From Aquimarina brevivitae (GTDB lineage Bacteria; Bacteroidota; Bacteroidia; Flavobacteriales; Flavobacteriaceae), in contig NZ_SGXE01000001.1 in assembly GCF_004216895.1 (NCBI RefSeq), forward strand, positions 620,001 through 684,000: a DNA stretch of 64,000 nt, given 5' to 3'. Positions 54,206-63,537 of this stretch are shown piece by piece (the stretch's first letter is position 1; each line of letters begins with the position of its first letter). The notes below the pieces were generated by a model. That model had not been told where the DNA came from. It ran no database searches and worked only from the letters and a program-made list of their open reading frames with translations. A program made the position numbers and the translations under genes.

Positions 54206-54236
54206 CAAAAATACAATAAGATGACCAGCTATTCAA
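54206..54236 (-). promoter_or_regulatory. Bacteroidota promoter for sufE-sufT-DUF2480
   Basis: On the minus strand TTG (plus 54234-54236), a 20-base spacer and TATTTTTG (54206-54213), matching TTG-N17-20-TAnnTTTG, 17 bases before the sufE ATG. Confidence 0.7.
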
Positions 54237-54276
54237 TACTTTCTACTTATACAAATATTTGTTTTACCAATCACAT

Positions 54277-54304
54277 AAAAAGGGAGGCCGCAAAGCCTCC
54301 CCTC
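54277..54304 (-). terminator. Terminator of the secreted hydrolase gene
   Basis: GGGAGGC (54282-54288) pairs with GCCTCCC (54295-54301), followed on the minus strand by a T run. It stops transcription from the hydrolase gene before the sufE promoter. Confidence 0.88.
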
Positions 54305-54329
54305 TCATCAATAAACTCAACCATTATAA

Positions 54330-55445
54330 TTAGTCAACAATCATTCGTTTAGTTATGGTTTTTCCCTTTTGATAAATCTTTACAATGTAAAGTCCTTTTT
54401 TAAAGCTTGAAACATTGACAGTTTTAGTAGAACTTGTATACATTAAAGCACCTTGTTCATTGTAGAATTCTATTTTTTGTAGTTCCTGACTTAGGTTTTT
54501 GTTTTCGATGCTAACCGAAAACGACGCTGGGTTTGGAAACAATACAACTTCTTCATCTGTTTCTACCACGTCTTCTTGACAATTGTCATCATAAGTTACA
54601 CGCTGTGATGAACTAAGGTCGCTCGTAAAGGTTTGTAGCGCCGCGGAATCTCCTTTTAGCTTATAGTCTAACCAAGAATTCACATACTTGAAGATAATTT
54701 CTTGTTGTTCTGTTCTCGAGATTTGGATATTTCCTGAGGAAGATCTTTCTCCAAAGTCACAAGCCCAGTTGCTGTTAGCATAATAACAATGCGCTCCTCC
54801 TATGATGTTGATAAAATATTTACAAGCAGATCCCAAGTTATTAAATATGGGTATGTGGTTTTCATCTGCCGGAGTAACTCCATCACCAGATCCAGAAAAT
54901 ACAATAGCATCTGTAGTAACTTCGGATGCAGGTGTAAGGGTGTCAAAGCGTAGCAAGGCTGGGGCAAAGGAGATTAATGTCTCTACATCTACCAAGGAGG
55001 CTGCAACAGTTGCCGCTCCTCCGCCCATAGAGTGACCCATTAAGGCGGTTTTGTTAGCTACCTTACCAAATAATGCGGAGCTGGTATTGCTATTTTCACT
55101 CTGCATAGCACTAACGATAAAGGCCATATCCTCGGCATAAGCTCTGTGATTTGCAAAAAAGGAACCTTCGGTATTTACAAAAGCAACAATATAACCTCTT
55201 GGAACTAGCTCTTCATAAAAGTTTTCATAGGCATCAGACCCCATAATGAATCCATGTCCTAAAACGATAACAGGAAATTTGACATCCGCAGTAGATTCAG
55301 GATAATAAATTCGGGTATTAACCCTTCGGTTATTACGATCTGAATCTCTAAACGTCTTGGAATAATTTCGTACTCCATATTCTTGAGCAATTCCTACGAA
55401 AATGCAAAAGAATACTGCAATTAATGTTAGTAATGAGTTTTTCAT
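54330..55445 (-). CDS. Secreted alpha/beta hydrolase (dienelactone-hydrolase/PAF-AH-like) with T9SS type A sorting domain
   Basis: 371 residues with a signal peptide (1-19). Alpha/beta hydrolase features: PVIVLGHGFIMGSDAYENFYEEL (oxyanion region), the nucleophile GHSMGGGAATVAAS, an acid in SGSGDGVTP and His in IIGGAHCYY. Residues about 295-371 are a type A T9SS sorting domain (LFPNPASFSVSIE, FYNEQGALMYTS, FKKGLYIVKIY, KRMIVD). It sits between sufS and sufE but carries its own terminator and looks unrelated to Fe-S assembly. Probably an esterase or lipase at the cell surface. Confidence 0.88.
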   Translation of the reverse strand: MKNSLLTLIAVFFCIFVGIAQEYGVRNYSKTFRDSDRNNRRVNTRIYYPESTADVKFPVIVLGHGFIMGSDAYENFYEELVPRGYIVAFVNTEGSFFANHRAYAEDMAFIVSAMQSENSNTSSALFGKVANKTALMGHSMGGGAATVAASLVDVETLISFAPALLRFDTLTPASEVTTDAIVFSGSGDGVTPADENHIPIFNNLGSACKYFINIIGGAHCYYANSNWACDFGERSSSGNIQISRTEQQEIIFKYVNSWLDYKLKGDSAALQTFTSDLSSSQRVTYDDNCQEDVVETDEEVVLFPNPASFSVSIENKNLSQELQKIEFYNEQGALMYTSSTKTVNVSSFKKGLYIVKIYQKGKTITKRMIVD

Positions 55446-55478
55446 TTGTGTAGTTTGTTTATAATTAGTCTTATAAAG

Positions 55479-55513
55479 CTATTATGCAAAAAAGTGTTAT
55501 GCAAGCATAATAG
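55479..55513. repeat. Inverted repeat CTATTATGC...GCATAATAG upstream of the secreted hydrolase
   Basis: CTATTATGC (55479-55487) and GCATAATAG (55505-55513) are perfect 9-base inverted arms; inside them TTATGC-AA-GCATAA (55497-55510) forms a shorter palindrome. Three TTATGC half-sites lie within 35 bases, located 34-68 bases before the hydrolase start. A similar set of three occurs at 59533-59568. It may be an operator or a leader hairpin. Confidence 0.5.
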
Positions 55514-55560
55514 ATATGACTGTATATGGCTATAAGACAAACTTTTTACAAAAAAACCGT

Positions 55561-55589
55561 AAAAAAAGGCCAAAAATGGCCCTTTTTAA
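55561..55589 (-). terminator. Terminator of sufS
   Basis: GGCC (55568-55571) with GGCC (55578-55581), extended by an A/T stem, and a T run on the minus strand, 34 bases after the sufS stop. Confidence 0.75.
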
Positions 55590-55622
55590 ATTTTTAAAGA
55601 AATTGACTTGTACTAACAAACG

Positions 55623-56837
55623 TTAGCTAAGCATGGTTTTAGCTTTTTTAACCGCCTCAACAAAAATGTCAATTTCTTCCTTTGTATTGTAAAATGAAAA
55701 TGAAGCTCTAACTGTACCAGGAATTTTATAATAGTCCATAATTGGTTGTGCACAATGATGACCTGTGCGTACAGCTACCCCTAATTTATCAACGATAGTA
55801 CCGATATCGTAAGGGTGTATACCATCAATATTAAAAGAGATTACTGATGTTTTGTTAGCTGAGGTACCATATATTTTAAGTCCCTCTATCTCTAATAATT
55901 TTTGAGTTCCATAGGATAAAAGTTCCTGCTCGTATGCTGCTATAGTGTCAAACCCAATACTATTCATATAATCTAAAGCGGCGCCAAAGGCGATACCTCC
56001 GCAGATATTAGGAGTACCTGCTTCAAATTTATGCGGTAAACCAGCATAGGTTGTTTTTTCAAAAGTCACGGTTTCGATCATTTCGCCACCTCCTTGATAG
56101 GGTGGAAGCTTGGTTAGCCATTCTTCTTTACCATATAACATACCTACCCCGGTAGGGCCACAAAGTTTGTGTGCAGACACTACATAAAAGTCGACATCCA
56201 AAGCTTGCACATCTGGTTTAATATGAGGACAAGATTGTGCCCCATCAATTAATACAGCAGCACCAACCTTGTGCGCTTTGTCGATAATTTCTTTAATAGG
56301 ATTTATGGTCCCCAATGCATTAGAAATATGATTCACAAAAACCAGTTTGGTTTTATCAGAAAGTAAATTATCATAGGCTTCTAATTGTAACTCTCCTTCC
56401 TCATTCATAGGAATTACTTTGAGTACGGCACCAGTTCTTTCGCATAGCATCTGCCAGGGCACAATATTAGAGTGGTGCTCTAGGGCTGATACGATTAGCT
56501 CATCTCCCTCTTTTAATAAAGCTGAGAATCCTGTTGCTACTATATTGATAGCGTGCGTAGTCCCAGAAGTAAGAATTACCTCGTGTGCGTGTTTTGCATT
56601 AAAATGAGTTTGAATTTTTTTTCGAGCAATCTCATAAGCATCTGTCGCTTCCTGCGAAAGTGAATGTACTCCGCGATGGATGTTAGCATTATAATTGCTA
56701 TAGTAATCTACGATGGTATCGATTACGATTTGCGGAGTTTGTGAAGTTGCTGCGTTATCAAAATAGATTAATGGTTTTCCATTAACTTTACGTTTCAAAA
56801 TTGGAAAATCTTCTCTGATTTTAAGTACGTCAAACAT
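55623..56837 (-). CDS. sufS: Cysteine desulfurase SufS
   Basis: 404 residues from the ATG at 56837 (MFDVLKIREDFPIL). An in-frame ATG at 56858 lies next to or upstream of the expected transcription start and is rejected. PLP lysine Lys224 in SAHKLCGPTG; active-site Cys362 in RTGHHCAQP (the extended-loop SufS type); SGTTHAINIVA at 91-101 binds the cofactor. It takes sulfur from cysteine and passes it to SufE. Separate transcript with its own -7 box and terminator. Confidence 0.95.
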   Translation of the reverse strand: MFDVLKIREDFPILKRKVNGKPLIYFDNAATSQTPQIVIDTIVDYYSNYNANIHRGVHSLSQEATDAYEIARKKIQTHFNAKHAHEVILTSGTTHAINIVATGFSALLKEGDELIVSALEHHSNIVPWQMLCERTGAVLKVIPMNEEGELQLEAYDNLLSDKTKLVFVNHISNALGTINPIKEIIDKAHKVGAAVLIDGAQSCPHIKPDVQALDVDFYVVSAHKLCGPTGVGMLYGKEEWLTKLPPYQGGGEMIETVTFEKTTYAGLPHKFEAGTPNICGGIAFGAALDYMNSIGFDTIAAYEQELLSYGTQKLLEIEGLKIYGTSANKTSVISFNIDGIHPYDIGTIVDKLGVAVRTGHHCAQPIMDYYKIPGTVRASFSFYNTKEEIDIFVEAVKKAKTMLS

Positions 56838-56855
56838 AGTTTTATTTTCTGATCG

Positions 56856-56863
56856 CAAAGTTA
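56856..56863 (-). promoter_or_regulatory. -7 promoter box for sufS
   Basis: TAACTTTG on the minus strand, a perfect TAnnTTTG. Its position 19 bases upstream of the ATG at 56837 implies a short leader and supports that start. Confidence 0.65.
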
Positions 56864-56910
56864 CAGTTTTGAATTTTCTTTGGCGATACTTTAGGATTTA
56901 CTTAATAGTA

Positions 56911-56943
56911 AAAAAAAAAAGGTAATGAATCATTCATTACCTC
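56911..56943 (-). terminator. Terminator of the M43 metalloprotease gene
   Basis: GGTAATGAA (56921-56929) pairs with TTCATTACC (56933-56941), followed on the minus strand by a run of ten T. Confidence 0.9.
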
Positions 56944-56971
56944 CTTTGTAAAATTAGTAAAACAGTTGGTG

Positions 56972-58000
56972 TTAATTAACAAGATCTGATCTGATACTGC
57001 CTGGTTCTAAAACCGCTCTCATTCTCAGTTTTTGACCATTGCTAAACATATACATACACGCATCGTCTACATAGTCCATATAATTCATTGTCATGTCATT
57101 AGACTTACAATGGTTTGTAGGATAAGATGGGCAACCGTAGTTGGCTCTATCAGAATCTGGGGTATCTGCAACAAAATCATCTTGTCTGCAACGACCGTCT
57201 CCCCAAATATGTCTTAAATTAAGATAGTGACCAACCTCGTGCGTGGTGGTTCTTCCTTCATTAAATGGCGCAGCTAAATAACCTTGTGTACCAAAAAACT
57301 GAGGCCCTACCACAACACCATCTGTATCCAGGCTTCCTCCAGGGAATTGAGCATAGCCCAAAATACCGCCACCAATATTACACACCCAAATGTTTAAATA
57401 ATTGGCTGGATCAATGGGATCAACTCCACCTTGGCTTGACCTTTTCATATCGTCTCTAGTTCCCCAAGAAGTTCTTTCAGAAAAAGTTCTGGTAACTCCT
57501 GCAAGGGTAAATTGAATTTGAGTATCTGCAGCACGATCAGCAAACTCAGTAGGTATTTGATTACTGTCAGAATTGGTCATCCTAAAATCGTCATTTAGTA
57601 CCTGAATCTGAGAGTCGATCTGTGCTTCACTGATGTTTTCCTGGCTGGTGTTATAGATAACGTGTACATAAACCGGTATAGTTACCACCGGAAAATCAGT
57701 TGGCGGCTCGTTATCGTTACCTCCGCCACCACCAGGGCCGTTACCGTTTCCGTTACCACCTCCTGGTTTTTTAGCCAGAATTAAACTTTTAGTTTGATTT
57801 TCAATTTGTTCTAAAAGTTCTAATCGCTTTGGGTTTTTTGCGATTTGTTTTTCAAGAATCTCATGTGATTTACAAATTCTGGATTTTCCCGAAATTTCCC
57901 CATTGTAATCAATTTGTTCTTGTTCGTTGGCAAATTCGTCCTTTTGACAAGACGCCAAAATTAAGCCTAAGGCCGCAAAGCCTAAAAATAATTTTTTCAT
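56972..58000 (-). CDS. M43 (pappalysin-type) zinc metalloprotease, lipoprotein
   Basis: 342 residues. Lipoprotein signal MKKLFLGFAALGLILASC. A Gly/Asn-rich low-complexity stretch at about 80-98 links it to the catalytic domain. The extended zinc motif HEVGHYLNLRHIWG (HExxHxxGxxH) lies near residue 251, with the Met-turn YMDYVDDACMYMF later. Such enzymes degrade extracellular proteins. It lies between sufD and sufS with its own terminator and is not an Fe-S gene. No T9SS domain is seen, so it is probably lipid-anchored. Confidence 0.88.
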   Translation of the reverse strand: MKKLFLGFAALGLILASCQKDEFANEQEQIDYNGEISGKSRICKSHEILEKQIAKNPKRLELLEQIENQTKSLILAKKPGGGNGNGNGPGGGGGNDNEPPTDFPVVTIPVYVHVIYNTSQENISEAQIDSQIQVLNDDFRMTNSDSNQIPTEFADRAADTQIQFTLAGVTRTFSERTSWGTRDDMKRSSQGGVDPIDPANYLNIWVCNIGGGILGYAQFPGGSLDTDGVVVGPQFFGTQGYLAAPFNEGRTTTHEVGHYLNLRHIWGDGRCRQDDFVADTPDSDRANYGCPSYPTNHCKSNDMTMNYMDYVDDACMYMFSNGQKLRMRAVLEPGSIRSDLVN

Positions 58001-58141
58001 TAGAAAATAAGTTGAGTTATTAATATGGCAAGAAATGTAGTTAAAATATTACAAGCCATGCAAGGGATGTTCATTTTTTTTATCAACACTGCGATGCAGT
58101 TTTTTGACTTCTCAATAAGGAAAGAGGGGACAATAAGCCAT

Positions 58142-58174
58142 AAAAAAATCTCGTAATTCAATTACGAGATTTTT
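58142..58174 (-). terminator. Terminator of the sufABCD transcript
   Basis: ATCTCGTAAT (58148-58157) pairs with ATTACGAGAT (58161-58170), loop of 3, followed by T run on the minus strand. It separates sufD from the M43 gene. Confidence 0.9.
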
Positions 58175-58200
58175 AATACAAAGTTGGTTTTGATTTGTTG

Positions 58201-59514
58201 TTATAAATCAAATCCTAAATTAACACCTAGTTTGTTTGCGATAAGCTTTGTTATTCTTGCCTTAAGTTCTGGGATTCTAACCGACTCTAAAACATTATTG
58301 GCAAATGCATACATCAATAAAGCTCTGGCTTCTTTTTGTCCAATACCTCTTGATCTTAAGTAGAATAGTGCACTCTCATCTAATTGACCGATAGTACATC
58401 CGTGTGAACATTTAACATCATCAGCAAATATCTCTAATTGCGGTTTAGAATTTATAGTAGCGCTATCATCTAATAAAATATTGTTATTTGACTGAAATGC
58501 ATTTGTTTTTTGAGCTTCCTTATTAACCACAACTTTACCATTAAAAACTCCGGTTGCTTTTTCATCAAAAATTCCTTTATAGTCTTGGTGGCTTTCGCAA
58601 TTTGGCTCGATATGATGAACTAATGTATTATGATCTACGTGTTGCTTGCCTTCGATTATGGTAACCCCATTTAAAATGGAGTTCACATATTCTCCTTTTT
58701 GATAAAAATTTAGATTGTTTCTTGTAAGATTCCCTCCAAAAGCAAAGGTGTGTACAGAAACCGTGCTTTGTGCTTGCTGTTCTATAAAAGTATTGTCAAT
58801 CAAAGAAGCGCTTTGCCTGTCATTTTGAATTTTATAGTAGTCAACAATTGCTCTCTTATCAGCAAAAATCTCAGTTACGGAATTCGTTAGTACAGGGTTC
58901 TTTGTAAGGCTTTGGTGCCGCTCTATGATCTGAACCTGCGAATTTTCTTCGACTACGATTAAATTTCTTGGCTGAAGCATCTGAGCAGATTCTTTACCGG
59001 TAGAAAAGTGTATAATCTGAATTGGTTTATCAGCCAATTTATTTTTTGGAATATAGATATACGCGCCCTCTCTTGAAAATGCTGTGTTTAAAGAAGTGAT
59101 ACCGTCTGGTTTCGCAATTTTATTAAAGTAATTATCGATAACTGGTCTGTACTTATCATAATTTAAAGCAGAAGACATCAAACAAACATCCATCTTATCG
59201 TGGGTGGTAGCTGAGAGGTACGAGGAGTATCTACCATCGACAAAAACAATTTTATAGGTATCAATATCGTGTAAAAAATATTTCTTAACTTCTTTAAAAT
59301 CAAGAGCGTTCTCTTCTTTAGGAAAAACACTATAATCGTGTTTTAGAATTGATTTTAATGAAGTGTACTTCCAGGCTTCTTCTTTTTTTGAAGGAAAACC
59401 TTTCTCTTCAAAAATTTTGATCGCCTGACTTCTTATATTGTGTATTGGCGCATCTACGTTAACACTTTCTTCAAATGCTAAAAAAGATGATACCAATTTA
59501 TCCTTCATATCCAT
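58201..59514 (-). CDS. sufD: Fe-S cluster assembly protein SufD
   Basis: 437 residues. SufB/SufD-type beta-helix core; features include GFPSKKEEAWKYTSLK at the start, YINHxxLVHH-type region HVDHNTLVHHIEPNCESHQDYKG, and VKCSHGCTIGQLDESALFYLRSRGI, with the conserved Cys/His pair. It forms SufBCD with the SufC ATPase as the Fe-S scaffold. It follows sufC by 48 bases, in which three TTATGC half-sites lie. Confidence 0.94.
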   Translation of the reverse strand: MDMKDKLVSSFLAFEESVNVDAPIHNIRSQAIKIFEEKGFPSKKEEAWKYTSLKSILKHDYSVFPKEENALDFKEVKKYFLHDIDTYKIVFVDGRYSSYLSATTHDKMDVCLMSSALNYDKYRPVIDNYFNKIAKPDGITSLNTAFSREGAYIYIPKNKLADKPIQIIHFSTGKESAQMLQPRNLIVVEENSQVQIIERHQSLTKNPVLTNSVTEIFADKRAIVDYYKIQNDRQSASLIDNTFIEQQAQSTVSVHTFAFGGNLTRNNLNFYQKGEYVNSILNGVTIIEGKQHVDHNTLVHHIEPNCESHQDYKGIFDEKATGVFNGKVVVNKEAQKTNAFQSNNNILLDDSATINSKPQLEIFADDVKCSHGCTIGQLDESALFYLRSRGIGQKEARALLMYAFANNVLESVRIPELKARITKLIANKLGVNLGFDL

Positions 59515-59532
59515 TTTTCAAATCACTTATTG

Positions 59533-59568
59533 TATTATGCCTTACGAGAAAAGCATAATAGATTATGC
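59533..59568. repeat. TTATGC half-sites between sufC and sufD
   Basis: TATTATGC (59533-59540), GCATAATA (59553-59560) and ATTATGC (59562-59568) in one 36-base stretch. The first two form an inverted repeat with 12 bases between. The third covers the sufC stop codon. Similar to the set at 55479-55513. Confidence 0.5.
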
Positions 59569-60315
59569 ATTAATTTCTTCCTTAATCCAGTCGTATCCTT
59601 TTTCCTCAAGCTGTAGTGCTAATTCTTTGCTACCTGATTTTACGATCTTACCATCGTATAATACGTGTACATAATCAGGAACAATATATTCTAATAATCG
59701 TTGATAGTGCGTAATCACTACTACGGCATTGTCGCTGCTTTTTAGCTTATTAACACCATTAGCTACGATACGTAGTGCATCAATATCAAGACCGGAATCC
59801 GTTTCGTCAAGGATGGCAAGTTTAGGTTGCATCATTGCCATTTGAAAAATCTCATTTCGTTTCTTTTCTCCTCCTGAAAACCCTTCATTTAAAGAACGAG
59901 ATAAAAATTTACGATCAATTTCTAGCATTTCAGATTTTTCGCGTATAAGCTTTAGCATATCTTTTGCAGGCATTTCTTCAAGCCCTTGTGCTTTTCGCGT
60001 TTCATTAATCGCAGTTTTCATAAAATTCGTTACGGTAACCCCGGGAATTTCTACAGGGTATTGAAACGATAAGAAAATCCCTTTATGTGCACGCTCTTCG
60101 GGTGCTAATTCTTCAATATCTTCACCGTTAAGTAACATTTTACCTCCAGAAACTTCATACTCTTCTTTTCCTGCAATGATATTGGCTAATGTACTTTTTC
60201 CTGCTCCATTGGGACCCATAATAGCGTGTACCTCTCCGGCATTTACCTTTAAATTAAGGCCTTTTATTATTTCTTTACCCTCTACATTAGCGTGTAAATC
60301 TGTAATCTCTAACAT
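59563..60315 (-). CDS. sufC: SufC ATPase of the SufBCD scaffold
   Basis: 250 residues, ABC-type ATPase. Walker A GPNGAGKST at 34-42; the signature is SLNEGFSGGEKKR near 141-153; Walker B LAILDETDSGLD. Length is normal. It drives cluster assembly on SufBD. It lies 22 bases downstream of a small lipoprotein gene that interrupts the usual sufBC order. Confidence 0.95.
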   Translation of the reverse strand: MLEITDLHANVEGKEIIKGLNLKVNAGEVHAIMGPNGAGKSTLANIIAGKEEYEVSGGKMLLNGEDIEELAPEERAHKGIFLSFQYPVEIPGVTVTNFMKTAINETRKAQGLEEMPAKDMLKLIREKSEMLEIDRKFLSRSLNEGFSGGEKKRNEIFQMAMMQPKLAILDETDSGLDIDALRIVANGVNKLKSSDNAVVVITHYQRLLEYIVPDYVHVLYDGKIVKSGSKELALQLEEKGYDWIKEEINA

Positions 60316-60337
60316 TCCTAAATTATTGTTTAGTCTA

Positions 60338-60736
60338 TTATTTTAAGTTTTCCTGCTCCTCTTCAGTCATTGGTGCTGAAGACTTTATTTTTGTCGGTAA
60401 TTTTGATGTAGGGTTGGTCACCCCAATAATCTCTTTTAACTCTACTATTTCTTCCCAACCGTCTTCTTCATTCTTTTTTATAACTCCTCTTACCACTACT
60501 GGCACCATATCGTATTGCTCGCGTTGTAAGGGCGCTACTCTTTTTGCTAATTCATTCGTTAGTTCTGTAATTTCTACACCGTAGATAAAGTCTTCACCTT
60601 TGATCACTGCTGCTCCATCGGATAAAATAAACTCTCCTCTTATTAATGTTGCGTCAGCAGTATCAGACTCTTTTTTTTCAGAATTACACGAAAAGAATAA
60701 GGTGGATACAAATGCTACAAGAAATAATTTTTTCAT
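60338..60736 (-). CDS. Small lipoprotein of unknown function, between sufB and sufC
   Basis: 132 residues, not recognised. MKKLFLVAFVSTLFFSC is a lipoprotein signal (Cys17). The rest is short and charged, with several beta strands (VIKGEDFIYGVEITELT, MVPVVVRGVIKKNEEDGWEEIVELKEIIGV). It sits inside the sufA-sufD transcript with short gaps on both sides (31 and 22 bases) and no own terminator, so it is co-expressed with Fe-S genes. A role in sensing or heme/iron handling would be a guess. Confidence 0.75.
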   Translation of the reverse strand: MKKLFLVAFVSTLFFSCNSEKKESDTADATLIRGEFILSDGAAVIKGEDFIYGVEITELTNELAKRVAPLQREQYDMVPVVVRGVIKKNEEDGWEEIVELKEIIGVTNPTSKLPTKIKSSAPMTEEEQENLK

Positions 60737-60767
60737 TGTTTAGGTATCATTTTAGGTTTTAAACGTA

Positions 60768-62213
60768 TTACCCGACAGAGCCTTCTAATGATATTTCAAG
60801 AAGCTTTTGTGCCTCAACAGCAAATTCCATAGGTAATTTGTTTAAGACTTCTTTACTAAAACCATTTACGATTAATGCTATCGCTTTTTCAGTATCGATT
60901 CCGCGTTGATTACAGTAAAAAATCTGATCTTCACCTATTTTACTTGTTGTGGCCTCGTGTTCTATACGGGCTGATTTGTTTTTAGCTTCTATATATGGAA
61001 ACGTATGCGCTCCACATTCATTGCCCATCAATAATGAATCACATTGCGAAAAATTTCTTGCATTTTCAGCTCTACTGCTTATCTGTACCAAACCACGGTA
61101 ACTGTTTTGAGAACGACCAGCGGATATCCCTTTAGAGATAATGGTACTTTTAGTATTTTTTCCTAAATGAACCATTTTTGTACCGGTGTCTGCTTGCTGA
61201 AAATTATTGGTTACTGCAATAGAGTAAAACTCACCTACGGCATTGTCTCCTTTAAGCACACAAGAAGGATATTTCCAGGTTACAGCAGAACCTGTTTCAA
61301 CTTGTGTCCAGGATATTTTAGCATTGGTTTCGCATAAACCTCTTTTGGTTACAAAATTAAATACACCACCTTGTCCTTTAGCATTACCAGGATACCAGTT
61401 TTGTACGGTAGAATATTTAATCTCAGCATTATCAAGCGCTATTAATTCAACCACCGCCGCATGAAGTTGATTTTCATCACGCATTGGTGCAGTACAACCT
61501 TCAAGATAGCTTACATAACTTCCTTCTTCAGCTATAACTAAGGTTCTTTCAAATTGTCCGGTTCCTGCCTGGTTAATTCTAAAATAGGTAGAAAGCTCCA
61601 TAGGACATCTTACCCCTTTAGGAATATAGCAAAACGAACCATCACTGAATACAGCAGAATTTAATGCCGCATAGAAGTTATCCTTTTGTGGTACAACAGT
61701 ACCTAAATATTTTTTAACCAATTCAGGATGTTCTTGAATTGCTTCAGAAATGGAACAAAATATGATTCCCTTTTCTGCTAAGGTATCTTTAAAAGTAGTA
61801 GCTACAGATACTGAGTCCATTACGATATCCACTGCGACACCTGCCAGCTTTTTCTGCTCTTCTAGGGAAATACCTAGTTTTTCAAAAGTTGCCAATAACT
61901 CTGGATCAACCTCGTCTATACTATTGTACTTAGGCTTTTTGTTAGGGGCTGAATAATAAGAAATATTTTGAAAGTCCGGTTTTTTATAGTTTACGTTTGC
62001 CCACTCTGGTTCTTCCATTTCTTGCCAAATACGAAAGGCTTCTAGCCTCCAGTCGGTCATCCACTGGGGTTCATTTTTTTTGGCAGAAATTGCTCTTACT
62101 ATATCTTCATTTAGACCAATAGGAAATGTGTCTGATTCTATATCCGTATAGAATCCGTATTCATATTCTTTGGTTTCTAATTCTTTTTTTAAATCGTCTT
62201 CAGTATACGCCAT
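60768..62213 (-). CDS. sufB: Fe-S scaffold protein SufB
   Basis: 481 residues. Typical SufB sequence: [26 protein letters not shown] segment near 385-405, [37 protein letters not shown] region, and [24 protein letters not shown] with the catalytic-region Cys/His/Glu. The usual length is 470-480. Scaffold for Fe-S cluster building with SufC and SufD. It starts 19 bases after the sufA-type gene. Confidence 0.95.
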   Translation of the reverse strand: MAYTEDDLKKELETKEYEYGFYTDIESDTFPIGLNEDIVRAISAKKNEPQWMTDWRLEAFRIWQEMEEPEWANVNYKKPDFQNISYYSAPNKKPKYNSIDEVDPELLATFEKLGISLEEQKKLAGVAVDIVMDSVSVATTFKDTLAEKGIIFCSISEAIQEHPELVKKYLGTVVPQKDNFYAALNSAVFSDGSFCYIPKGVRCPMELSTYFRINQAGTGQFERTLVIAEEGSYVSYLEGCTAPMRDENQLHAAVVELIALDNAEIKYSTVQNWYPGNAKGQGGVFNFVTKRGLCETNAKISWTQVETGSAVTWKYPSCVLKGDNAVGEFYSIAVTNNFQQADTGTKMVHLGKNTKSTIISKGISAGRSQNSYRGLVQISSRAENARNFSQCDSLLMGNECGAHTFPYIEAKNKSARIEHEATTSKIGEDQIFYCNQRGIDTEKAIALIVNGFSKEVLNKLPMEFAVEAQKLLEISLEGSVG

Positions 62214-62232
62214 ATGCTATCCTTCTCTTGTA

Positions 62233-62562
62233 TTATAAAGAAAAACTTTCACCACAACCGCAGGTCCTGTTGGCATTAGGGTTGTTAAACACAAAACCGG
62301 TTCCATTGAGTCCACCAGAGTACTCTAAGGTGGTACCGGCCAGGTAAAGAAAGCTTTTTTTGTCTACTATAATTTTTATTCCATTATCTTCAAAAACTTT
62401 ATCCTCTTCGTCTTTAGTGTGATCAAACTTTAAATCATAGGAAAGACCTGAGCAACCTCCACTTTTAACACCTACACGGATAAAGTCAGATTGGTGATTA
62501 AAGCCGTCTTCTGTCATCAGCTCTATCACTTTATTCTTAGCCTTTTCGGAAACTTTAATCAT
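62233..62562 (-). CDS. sufA: A-type Fe-S carrier SufA/IscA family
   Basis: 109 residues. HesB/IscA cysteines: Cys37 in KSGGCSGLSY, and Cys101 and Cys103 in RTCGCGESFSL. It carries clusters from the scaffold to apo-proteins. First gene of the suf transcript. The family name (sufA, iscA, erpA) cannot be decided by sequence alone; position suggests sufA. Confidence 0.92.
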   Translation of the reverse strand: MIKVSEKAKNKVIELMTEDGFNHQSDFIRVGVKSGGCSGLSYDLKFDHTKDEEDKVFEDNGIKIIVDKKSFLYLAGTTLEYSGGLNGTGFVFNNPNANRTCGCGESFSL

Positions 62563-62595
62563 AAGTTTTTAAATAGATTAATTCTAAATTGATTG

Positions 62596-62603
62596 CAAAT
62601 ATA
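62596..62603 (-). promoter_or_regulatory. -7 promoter box for the suf operon
   Basis: TATATTTG on the minus strand, fitting TAnnTTTG, 33 bases before the sufA ATG. A TTG is seen at 62626-62628 (22-base spacing, slightly long). No clear IscR- or Fur-type palindrome was recognised. Confidence 0.55.
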
Positions 62604-62834
62604 CTACATATGTTGCTTTTAAACGCAAAACCTAACATATATCTAACATATAGCGTAATAAGCGAAAACTATATTAAAATTAAAAGCATTCGTTGACTTC
62701 TTTTTTGATCTTATCAAAAGATTAACATAAAGTAGATCATCAAAACCAATGATAGGTAAACTCACTCTGTTTAAAGGGATTATGAAGTGAATTGATTAGT
62801 AATCGTAAGGTTAAGAAAGAAGAAATTTACCTGT

Positions 62835-63536
62835 CTAGTTAAGTAACTTTTCTTTTACGGCTAATTTATACGATTGCCCTATGGGGATAGTGTCGCCATT
62901 GCTTAGCTTTATTCGATTACCTATAATAGATTGAATGTGTGCAATATTGGTGAGGAAGGATCGATGGATTCGTATAAAATGCTGTTCTTTTAATAGGTTT
63001 TCTAAATTCGATATAGACTCGTGTATGAGTAAGACCTTTTCCAATAGATTTATTTTAACGTAATTACCATAACTTTCAATGTAAATTAAGTCGTTCAGGT
63101 TAATTTGATGGATTTCTTTATCACCTTTAAGAAAAAGCTTATCAGGTACACTAGTTTTTACTGTGCTGCTTTTCGAAGTGTTTTGCTGCTGTTGGCTAAG
63201 CACCTTAGTATAGGCTTTAAAAAATCGTTCAAATGAAAAAGGTTTCAACAGATAGTCAATAACATCAAGCTCATAGCCTTCTATGGCAAATTCGGAGTAT
63301 GCTGAGGTAATAATAATTGCAGGTTTTTTATCTAATACCTTAATAAAATCCATTCCTTTTAATTTGGGCATTTCTATATCTAAAAACATGAGGTCAATAG
63401 ACTTTGATTTTAGAATGTCCAAAGCTTCAAAAGCGCTATAGCAATTGGCAACTAAGGTTAGATCCTGTAGTGAAGCAGCATAATCTTCAATGATAGTGTG
63501 TGCTATGGGTTCATCATCAACAATTATATAGTTCAT
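62835..63536 (-). CDS. LytTR-family response regulator
   Basis: 233 residues. Receiver domain (1-120) with Asp7, Asp8, phospho-acceptor Asp53 (MFLDIEMP) and Lys98 (LLKPF). LytTR DNA-binding domain at about 130-233 (IYIESYGNYVKINLLEKV, HFIRIHRSFLTNIAHIQSI). It would bind DNA after phosphorylation by the adjacent LytS-type kinase, whose gene ends one base upstream of its start codon. Target genes are unknown. Confidence 0.94.
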   Translation of the reverse strand: MNYIIVDDEPIAHTIIEDYAASLQDLTLVANCYSAFEALDILKSKSIDLMFLDIEMPKLKGMDFIKVLDKKPAIIITSAYSEFAIEGYELDVIDYLLKPFSFERFFKAYTKVLSQQQQNTSKSSTVKTSVPDKLFLKGDKEIHQINLNDLIYIESYGNYVKINLLEKVLLIHESISNLENLLKEQHFIRIHRSFLTNIAHIQSIIGNRIKLSNGDTIPIGQSYKLAVKEKLLN

Positions 63537-63537
63537 T

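Noticed and set aside
54330..58000. Secreted hydrolase and M43 protease as transferred island within suf
   Set aside because: No integrase, transposase, direct repeats or clear base-composition change; both are ordinary T9SS or lipoprotein genes of this group.
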